DNA of 64,000 nucleotides from Pachypanchax playfairii (Eukaryota > Chordata > Actinopteri > Cyprinodontiformes > Aplocheilidae). The translations under genes were made by a program, and so were the position numbers. The notes under the pieces are model-generated. The model did not search any database. It was not told the DNA's origin and saw only the letters and a list, made by a program, of their open reading frames with translations. The stretch spans positions 2,285,139-2,349,138 of the forward strand of contig SSNP01000052.1 in assembly GCA_006937955.1 (NCBI GenBank). Direction: 5' to 3'. The number at the start of each line of letters is the position of its first letter. Position 1 is the first letter of the stretch. Below, piece after piece: positions 35,635 to 46,200 of this stretch.

Positions 35635-38600
35635 TTAGTCAGGGTGACAGTCAGGGCCATAGCAGTGGTCTTCACGTTGCTGTGGGATTTGGGTCACTGC
35701 CTCGTCTGCGAGTGTGGCCATGGTCATCATCATGATGGTGGTGGTGGTCACCATGGCCATGGTGGTCGTGATCGTCATGGTGGTCGTGATCGTCATGGTG
35801 GTGGTGGTCACCATGGCCATGGTGGTCGTGATCGTCATGGTGGTCGTGATCGTCATGGTGGTGGTGGTCACCATGGTCATGGTGGTCGTGATCGTCATGG
35901 TGGTCGTGATCGTCATGGTGGTCGTGATCGTCATGGTGGTGGTGGTCACCATGGTCATGGTGGTCATGATCGTCATGGTGGTCGTGATCGTCATGGTGGT
36001 CGTGATCGTCATGGTGGTGGTGGTCACCATGGCCATGGTGATCGTCATGGTGGTCGTGATCGTCATGGTGGTCGTGATCGTCATGGTGGTGGTGGTCACC
36101 ATGGCCATGGTGGTCGTGATCGTCATGGTGGTGGTGGTCACCATGGCCATGGTGGTCGTGATCGTCATGGTGGTGGTGGTCACCATGGCCATGGTGGTCG
36201 TGATCGTCATGGTGGTGGTGGTCGTGATCGTCATGGTGGTGGTGGTCACCATGGCCGTGGTGGTGGTGATCGTCATGGTGGTGGTGATCGTCATGGTGGT
36301 GGTGGTCGCCATGGCCATGGTGGTCGTGATCGTGATGGTGGTGGTGGTCACGATGGTCGTGGTGGTCGTGATCGTCATGGTGGTCGTGATCGTCATGGTG
36401 GTGGTGGTCACCATGGCCATGGTGGTCGTGATCGTCATGGTGGTGGTGGTCGTGATCGTCATGGTGGTGGTGGTCACCATGGCCATGGTGGTCGTGATCG
36501 TCATGGTGGTGGTGGTCACCATGGCCATGGTGGTCATCATCATGATGGTGGTGGTCGTGATCGTGGTGGTGGTCGTGATCATGGTGGTGGTCTTTGTCAT
36601 GGTGGTGGTGGTCTTTGTCATGGTGGTGGTGGTGGTCTTTGTCATGGTGGTGGTGGTGGTGGTGGTCTTTGTGATGGTGGTGGTGGTGGTGGTGGTGTTG
36701 GTGGTGGGGTGGTGGTGGTGGTGGTGGTGGTGGTTGTGGTGGTGGTGGTGGTGGTGGTGGTGGTGGTCGTGGTCATGGTGGTGGTGGTGGTGGTCTTTGT
36801 CATGGTGGTGGTGGTGGTGGTCTTTGTCGTGGTGGTGGTGGTCTTTGTCATGGTGGTGGTGGTGGTCTTTGTCATGGTGGTGGTGGTGGTCTTTGTCATG
36901 GTGGTGGTGGTGGTGGTGGTCTTTGTCATGGTGGTGGTGGTGGTGGTGGTCTTTGTCGTGGTCATGGTGGTGGTGGTGGTGGTGTTTGTCATGGTGGTGG
37001 TGGTGGTCTTTGTCATGGTGGTGGTGGTGGTCTTTGTCATGGTGGTGGTGGTCACCATGGCCGTGGTGGTCGTGATCGTCATGGTGGTCGTGATCGTCAT
37101 GGTGGTCGTGGTCACCATGGCGATGGTGGTCGTGATCGTCATGGTGGTGGTGGTCGTGATCGTCATGGTGGTGGTGGTCACCATGGCCATGGTGGTCGTG
37201 ATCGTCATGGTGGTGGTGGTCACCATGGCCATGGTGGTCGTGATCGTCATGGTGGTGGTGGTCGTCATGGTGGTGGTGGTCGCCATGGCCATGGTGGTCG
37301 TGATGGTCATGGTGGTGGTGGTCGCCATGGTCGTGGTGGTCGTGATCGTCATGGTGGTCGTGATCGTCATGGTGGTGGTGGTCACCATGGCCATGGTGGT
37401 CGTGATCGTCATGGTGGTGGTGGTCACCATGGCCATGGTGATCGTCATGGTGGTCGTGATCGTCATGGTGGTCGTGATCGTCATGGTGGTGGTGGTCACC
37501 ATGGCCATGGTGGTCGTGATCGTCATGGTGGTGGTGGTCGCCATGGCCATGGTGGTCGTGATCGTGATGGTGGTGGTGGTCGTGATCGTCATGGTGGTGG
37601 TGGTCACCATGGTCATGGTGGTCGTGATCGTCATGGTGGTGGTGGTCGTGATCGTCATGGTGGTGGTGGTCACCATGGCCATGGTGGTCGTGATCGTCAT
37701 GGTGGTCGTGGTCACCATGGCCGTGGTGGTCGTGATCGTCATGGTGGTCGTGATCGTCATGGTGGTGGTGGTCACCATGGCCATGGTGGTCGTCATGGTG
37801 GTCGTGATCGTCATGGTGGTGGTGGTCGTGATCGTCATGGTGGTGGTGGTCACCATGGCCATGGTGGTCGTGATCGTGATGGTGGTGGTGGTGGTGGTCT
37901 TTGTCATGGTGGTGGTGGTGGTGGTGGTCTTTGTCATGGTCATGGTGGTGGTGGTGGTGGTCTTTGTCATGGTGGTGGTGGTGGTGGTCTTTGTCATGGT
38001 GGTGGTGGTCTTTGTCATGGTGGTGGTGGTCACCATGGCCATGGTGGTCGTGATCGTCATGGTGGTGGTGGTCACCATGGCCGTGGTGGTCGTGATCGTC
38101 ATGGTGGTCGTGATCGTCATGGTGGTCGTGGTCACCATGGCCATGGTGGTCGTGATCGTCATGGTGGTCGTGATCGTCATGGTGGTGGTGGTCACCATGG
38201 CCATGGTGATCGTCATGGTGGTCGTGATCGTCATGGTGGTGGTGGTCACCATGGCCATGGTGGTCGTGATCGTCATGGTGGTCGTGATCGTCATGGTGGT
38301 GGTCACCATGGTCGTGGTGGTCGTGATCGTCATGGTGGTCGTGATCGTCATGGTGGTCGTGGTCACCATGGCCATGGTGATCGTCATGGTGGTCGTGATC
38401 GTCATGGTGGTCGTGATCGTCATGGTGGTGGTGGTCACCATGGCCGTGGTGGTCGTGATGGTCATGGTGGTCGTGATCGTCATGGTGGTGGTGGTCTCCA
38501 TGGCCATGGTGGTCGTGATCGTCATGGTGGTGGTGGTCGTGATCGTCATGGTGGTGGTGGTCACCATGGCCATGGTGGTCGTGATCGTCATGGTGGTGGT

Positions 38601-40232
38601 GGTCATCATGGTGGTCGTGATCGTCATGGTGGTCGTGATCGTCATGGTGGTGGTGGTCACCATGGCCATGGTGGTCGTGATCGTCATGGTGGTCGTGGTC
38701 GTCATGGTGGTGGTGGTGGTGGTGGTCATGGTGGTGGTGGTGGTGGTCTTTGTCATGGTGGTGGTGGTGGTGGTCTTTGTCGTGGTGGTGGTGGTCTTTG
38801 TCATGGTGGTGGTGGTCACCATGGCCGTGGTGGTCGTGATCGTCATGGTGGTCGTGATCGTCATGGTGGTCGTGGTCACCATGGCCGTGGTGGTCGTGAT
38901 CGTCATGGTGGTCGTGATCGTCATGGTGGTCGTGATCGTCATGGTGGTGGTGGTCACCATGGTCATGGTGGTCGTGATCGTCATGGTGGTCGTGATCGTC
39001 ATGGTGGTGGTGGTCACCATGGCCATGGTGGTCGTGATCGTCATGGTGGTGGTGGTGGTGGTCGTCATGGTGGTGGTGGTCACCATGGCCATGGTGATCG
39101 TCATGGTGGTCGTGATCGTCATGGTGGTGGTGATCGTCATGGTGGTGGTGGTCACCATGGTCATGGTGGTCGTGATCGTCATGGTGGTCGTGATCGTCAT
39201 GGTGGTCGTGGTCACCATGGCCATGGTGGTCGTGATCGTCATGGTGGTGGTGGTCTTTGTCATGGTGGTGGTGGTGGTGGTCTTTGTCATGGTGGTGGTG
39301 GTGGTGGTGGTCTTTGTCATGGTGGTGGTGGTCACCATGGCCGTGGTGGTCGTGATCGTCATGGTGGCCGTGATCGTCATGGTGGTGGTGGTCACCATGG
39401 CCATGGTGGTCGTGATCGTCATGGTGGTGGTGATCGTCATGGTGGTGGTGATCGTCATGGTGGTGGTGATCGTCATGGTGGTCGTGATCGTCATGGTGGT
39501 GGTGGTCACCATGGCCGTGGTGGTCGTGATCGTCATGGTGGTCGTGATCGTCATGGTGGTGGTGGTCACCATGGCCATGGTGGTCGTGATCGTCATGGTG
39601 GTGGTGGTCACCATGGCCATGGTGGTCGTGATCGTCATGGTGGTGGTGGTCACCATGGCCATGGTGGTCATCATCATGATGGTCGTGATCGTGGTGGTGG
39701 TCGTGATCATGGTGGTGGTCTTTGTCATGGTGGTGGTGGTGGTGGTCTTTGTCATGGTGGTGGTGGTCTTTGTCATGGTGGTCTTTGTCATGGTGGTGGT
39801 GGTGGTGGTCTTTGTCATGGTGGTGGTGGTGGTCTTTGTCATGGTGGTCTTTGTCATGGTGGTGGTGGTGGTGGTCTTTGTCATGGTGGTGGTGGTGGTC
39901 TTTGTCATGGTGGTGGTCTTTGTCATGGTGGTGGTGGTCTTTGCCATAGTGAAGGTCATATTTGTAATCATGGTGGTAGCACTCAGGGCCATGGCAGACC
40001 TTGTGATCATGATGGTGGTCATCGTGATGGCGGTGACGGTCAAATAGATTTTTTTGCTTTAAGCTGAAATGGAGACGTTTGTGGTTATTACGGCGGCGAT
40101 GGAGGCGACGATGACGTAATCTTTTATTAAGGTTCAAAATCCTGTGATAAATTAAGTCAGGTCTTTCAGGAACATGGTCATCCTTTATAATCTTCGAAGC
40201 ACATGCAAGGTATTCTGTCATTCCCTGGTCAT
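35635..40232 (-). CDS. a2ml: A2M-like exon 35: giant His/Asp-rich terminal exon
   Basis: A clear acceptor (ttttttttccag) precedes the exon, which takes the phase-1 end of exon 34 to read YNPNDQGMTEYLACAS. This aligns with A2M ...TDEFAIAEYNAPCS, so the exon start is the normal A2M end. The frame then stays open for 1,531 further codons. First comes an Arg-rich linker (LNKRLRHRRLHRRRNN), then a CHGPEC module. About 1,080 residues of HGHGDHHHHDDHDH and DKDHHHHHH units follow, then about 330 residues of TTTMTITTTMAMV-like units after a phase shift at 36706-36709. The exon closes with EDHCYGPDCHPD and TAA. Metal binding (Zn, Cu, Ni) or polyanion binding, as in histidine-rich glycoprotein, is inferred from composition. 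Alternative splicing out of the array cannot be excluded. Confidence 0.75.
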
Positions 40233-43200
40233 CTGGAAAAAAAGAGAAAAGTCAATGACATTCCGGTACAATCAGTTCAGACATTAGTTTTGTGTGAAAA
40301 CGTGTGTCATTGTTTTCTGTTCTGTGTGTTGAAATTTACTTGGATTGTAGTAATCATAGATGATGACTGTAGATGGCTTCAGGTTCAGCACCACGTAGTC
40401 CAGTACTAGCTGTAACTCATGGAACACAGCTACATCTTTATGTAACTGCAAAGAGAAACAGATTAGATACAATGCTTGGCAACAAAATCAAAGCATAATC
40501 CCAGTGAGTTCCTCTCACCTCCCATAAGTACAAAATAACATGACCATCCTTGTATTCGACATTTTTCACCAGCACTCCATTCTTAAGCTGTGAAGAAAAG
40601 ACATTATGCATAAATATCACGTCTTTTGGAAATAGACTCTTTCTTACAATATTTAGGTAAAAAAAAACTGTATTTTCGTACATTCCACAAAGACTCTGGA
40701 ACTGGACTAAATCCAGAAGGTACTTCGATATCCAGGATCACCATGTTTGTACAGCCCTGGTCTCCTTTGTATCTGCAATGAGATGATAAATATTTTCTAA
40801 GCATGAACCATCTTCATTTGGGGTTTCTGATGTAATCAGAGCTTTTAACACTGGAGTTCAGATACAAGTGAACATTTTCATGATGGTGTGATGTTAAGTC
40901 AAATACACAAAAAGAGGAAAGTACAGTATACATTTGTTAAAGAGGCCATTTCATACAAATTCCAGGACTTTGTGGTTATTTCTTAAGTATTAACTTGTAA
41001 TATGAAACATTTTATATCTAAAAAACGTCAGGAAACACTGATTAACAGACCTTTCAATCTGTCTGTGTTAAAATTCGGGTGGTTCCGGCTCCTTCCGTCA
41101 GGCCTCGAGCAGCAGCTCGTTTATATTCATTATTCAAATTTGCTGGACTCTGATTGGCTAACAAACTAGCCTATGAGAGCAAGATATACTGTTTCCTGCC
41201 CCGCTGTACATGGCAACGTCAGACGTCGTGTCTTCCTGTTTGCTACATCTTATGCTAACAGCTTTTAGCTAGCAGCATGCTAGGCGTGGTTTCAACTGCG
41301 GGAGCTGATGAATATTAACGAACAAAGGAGTTGTGATGAAACAGATACAGGCCGTTTGGACTCGGATGTTATCACCACCTGCGTAGTTTGAGAGATTAAA
41401 ACTGAAAGAGAAGTTGTTGACCTGTTTTCACCCACTATGAAGGTAAGAACACCTGTGGAGCTAAAATATTCAACAGAAACCTCAGAAAAACAGTTTTTAA
41501 TGGAAGGGACTCTTTAAATGTGACTCTCCTAAAACTCAGCTTTCTTTGAATTAACAGGAATCAGTCCAACTAAAACCACTTGATCTGACTGAAGTGACAC
41601 TAACAACATTGGAAAACTGGACAAACCTACTCATATTACACAGCTGGAAGTAAAAGTGTTCTTACTCAGGCAAGAATAGCAAGATCAAAACAGGAAATTC
41701 CTAAAAGACATTGTGTAATCCACATTATATGTTAGTATCCAGGTGAAATATTTGCCAGCTGTTTCAGTCAGATATAGGATGGGTAATCAGAAAAGGCCCA
41801 ATATTAACAAAATAACAGGTGATTGGATGTAATTAGATTTAACTCTGAATGGAAACATGCTGAGTGTTTTCCCTGGTAATAAATGATGGTATTACAGATA
41901 TGTGATACACTTTCCCCAGTTGTATAAGGCACCTGCCTGCTGATTACTTACATAGACTTCAGCTTCAGAGTGACTAGGCTTCTGTGGCAGTGTTTGTGGA
42001 AAATTAGCTCAACATCTACGCAGAAAGGATAGTCAACAGTGTGAGCGTGGACGTTGTAATGAAGAGAGATCTGGAAAATAAGTCAACAAAAGAGGAAAGA
42101 TATATAAGTGACATGTTTGGAAAATGTACAGTATTTTATGACATAGTAGATAGTTAGAATTATTTAATTGTTTGACACAGAAATATTAAATTTCTACTTT
42201 TGAGACTATCCCACCATCGCTGTTACTGACCTGCACTAAAGCACAGGTATGGCCCTCTGCCTTTAGCCAATACTTTCCTTTCAAGTCCTGCAGCATTAAT
42301 GCTTGGTAGATATGTTTGTTCTTTGGATTTACGTAAAATGACAGATGGTCACTTGGAGAGGAAACTGTCAGATAAGTGGAACCCCCACAGCCCATGTGGG
42401 TGGCGTATAGGGCCAGAGCTTTAGTAGCCACCACTGAGTCCTGCAACACCAAAAACACATAGATCTGTCATCACAAACAGTACATTTACTTTTAACACCA
42501 CCTTTCAGAAACAGGACTTCATGTTTATGATTTGCAACAATCAGTAAAGTATATTGATTATCTTTAGACAAGAAGCCAGGAAAAGATTTTGTTTTTAAGT
42601 CAAATAAAACATGAAATGTTTTAACCTCTTTATCATAAAAATAATACACCACAAATACAGTTTAAACACATTTACTTGTTCAAAATTAAGGGCCAAATTT
42701 GTCCAAATCTTTTTCATTACATTTGCTCACATTGCTTTAAATATTTTATTTTTCTTTGATAATTTTTTTCAAAGAACTTTCTGCTGCAAACTGTCAATAA
42801 AAACAAATGTTGTGTGAGAAGAGTCACAGAATGCTAAATATTCAGTATCACATCATTACTTGTCTCAGATATAATAAATAAAAATAAATAGCTAAATAAA
42901 TAAATAAATAACTTGTCTCATACTCTTTACTGAAGTTTGAATGCAGTTATTAAGGTTTTGCAGTACCTGAGTGGACAAAAATCCCCCCAGACAGTTCTGT
43001 TGTTTAACAAGCCATCGGGCGATGCTTGAGGCACAGACCAGGTCATGATCAGAGAAGGAGCAACTGAGTCTGGCCAGCAGCACATATGCAGTGGTCTCGA
43101 TACACAAAGATGACGATTGTTCTGATTCTGTCTGACACCAGTAGAGCAGATCCCCTAAAATATCCATCCACAAACAATGTTAGACACAGTATAATACATT

Positions 43201-46200
43201 CTGAATGATTTCTTTGTGGAATGAGACTCGCCTTCTTTAATTGCGATTGAATCAAGGTGGTGCAGGAGTTTATTTCGTGTTTCCATGTCTCCTGCCAAGG
43301 TGAAGACGTACGCCATCAGAGCTGTAGTGTAGGTGTTGCTGCAGTCGTGGATGGAACTTCTCAGGCAGCACAGACTCTTTTTCACCACACGATTCTTTGA
43401 TGGATTAAAAACAAAAAGAAAAAAAGAATTTAGAAATGAAAGACATCACAGATGGTAGTCAATCCAACACAGCAGTCTAATCTTATGGATTTTAATTTTT
43501 GACACTTTGTTAATACGATTCTATAGTTGGAGACTTTCAAGAGATAATTGTACCTAAAACAAATAAAACATGAAACTAATATTTTATTATCATCACTGCA
43601 AAAAGGAGAACTTAGAAGTAACTGTTCCCTTCCATGCACATCACTGTCACAAAAAACTAGGATTTTATTGTTTGTCTGGGTCTTAATGGATACAGATTAT
43701 GATCATATTACTTATTGAACTGCGTGACATTATCATGCTAGAGGCTAAAAAGTTCTGCTGTGCCAGGTTACTTCTTTCTGGTTGTTGGATAAGAACAACA
43801 TCTTCATATTAACTTACATGTGCAGGTATGTCTGTCTCCAATAAGGCAGCAGTGACGTATGCTGTAAGTGTGAGTTCATCAGACACTCCACCCTGGATGG
43901 AATAAACACTTTATCATCAGTATATCTGCCTCTTAAGCTCTGCTTACATGCAGAATACAAACTGGAATATTGTCCTTTCTGTATTAAAAAACTCTAAGAA
44001 AACTACCAGCTTACTCTTATTCTGTCATTGAAAAAATTTCCTGACACTTTGAAACAGCCACTGCTAAGTTGTTGGCATTCCAGCCATTTTCTTGACTCTT
44101 CAATGATTCTTGGATCGATGTAGATGAAAGATTGAGCTTTGTAAAATGTTGCCATCACAAGGGCAGTGAGCCTAAAGAAAATAAAACAAAGTTAGACAAA
44201 CCCCTGAAAAATTACGATCATGAAACAACACACATATCTACACATGCTAATATAAACAAATGGAAGATAAACCTTTAAAGTATCTACAGGTAGAACAATA
44301 ACATAACAAACATGAAAAACAGATAATCTACATAACCTTTCCTTGATGTCTTATACTTAGGGTCTGATTTATCAGGTTTGCGGTTGTTAAAACAGGCGCA
44401 AAACGCTCAGCGGCTGCAAAAACAAGCAGCAGGTGATTTACTAAGGACGCGCAGGCAAAACTGCGCCTGTTAAACCTGCCGCTAGACGCGCAAAGTCATT
44501 TTAGCGCTTTCCCCCTTGATGAATATGCAATGTGGGCGTTTCTGCCAGAAGGCGCAAAATATTGGGAGGAGAACATGTAAATAAGTGGGTGTTCCAGGCG
44601 CAGTGTGATTAATCAAACCTGAAACTGTTGCGGCTTCTAATTTTGCGCCTATTTTTACCGCCTTTGAAAAGCGTCTTAACTCGACACAAATATGATTGCT
44701 GTGAGGAGAAGCCACTGACAGACGTGTGGATCATACCAGCACACCGTGACAGTGCTGCATATTGTCTAGTGGGTGTTACAGGTCTTGAATACAGTGTTAC
44801 GCGAGCAGATACATTAATTTTCCAAACAATTGTGATGCAAATGTGGCGAATTATCCAGGCTCGCGATTCTTTCATTCTGAGGAACAGTGATATATTTACC
44901 AGGTTGAGAGATGGTGAATATGGACATTGCGGATCTTGGGTGCGTGTGTTAAGTTATTCGTGCTGTAAATATCATCCCACATATTTATTAATTTAATAGC
45001 AGTACGTGATCTATTCCTAATGTGATGACGCAGACCCCCTTTACTCAACCTGACTGCTGGGGAGTAACATCAATATCATCTGGCCCACATACGCGCACCG
45101 CATCCTGAAAAGCAGGCGTTGGTGTTTGGACCGCGCTGGGGAAGGGGGGTGGGGGGCACCAGGTTGCTGTGTGTTGGACAACATTCAACAACATCACAGA
45201 GTGGATCCTCTTTGCTGCAGCTCAACAATATATTCTTGCCTCTTCCGCTCATATTTGAAGCTCCGATGGCTCGAATTTCATTTTCTGTTTGCGCCTTTCT
45301 TGCGCCCGCAGGAGAATAGCGGCGTTTAACAATTGCGTAATCAGTCTTAGGGAACACGCCTTTGGCACAAAATTTTTGCGGCGCACGCAATTTTGCGCTC
45401 TTTACTTTAAATTTTGATAAATCAGGCCCTTAGTGTCATCTGCCAAATCTTTTACAGATGAAGGACAAACTCTGCTTTGACTGAACAAAAATCCCAAAAC
45501 AAGGACAAAACGTGTTTACAATAAACTATTAGAACTAACAGTATCACAGTGTGATGCATAAAACAACATGCAGGTCAAAATCCACATTTCTAAAGATTTT
45601 ATTGTTGGTTTTGGAAAAATAAAATAAAGACATGATTATGATTAAGTCTGTGGAGCTGAAGGTGTCATGTCATGGTTATCACATGGTTTTCACCCCTCTG
45701 ATTAAAGCAGCTCAGAAATGATTGTATTTTTTTCCAGGAAGTAAAACTTCAGGTTAACGTTTTTGGAAGTTGGAGAAATTCATTAATGAGAAATATCAAA
45801 CTGCTATGATGTAAACCAAAATTAAAAAGTTCTCTAATGGGAAATTAAACTCTTGTCCTCACTGGTCCCCAAAATCTGCTAGTCACCGTTAGCTTGTTCA
45901 TCCTGCTGCTAGTGGAAGTGATAAAAAATATCTGCTTTCAGACTTTCGAACAAATTCTTCTCTCTCTATTAATAATAAAGATAACAAAGATTTAAATGAA
46001 TCGTTACAGCTGAATCACATTGCAAAGGCCACAGTGTCTTTATGTAATCTCACAGCTGTCTTTCATTTAAGCTTTCATGTTTCATACAACTGAATTTTCT
46101 ATGTGTTTGATGTTCTTACCAAGTGTTTCCTGGTCCTGAACCAAATGGACTAAATGCACCTTCCTTATCCTTGTAGATAAGTTGTCTCTGGTAGCCTGAA

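Noticed and set aside
36642..40043. A 1,133-codon minus-strand frame in the alternative Thr/Met phase
   Set aside because: It overlaps the His/Asp frame and is not in phase with exon 34. It exists because the repeat unit lacks stops in that phase.
35620..40047. A 1,475-codon plus-strand frame across the minisatellite (Gly/His/Arg then Val/Met repeats)
   Set aside because: It is a shadow of the array. It has no splice-linked neighbour and no family similarity outside the repeat, while the minus frame joins an A2M exon in phase.
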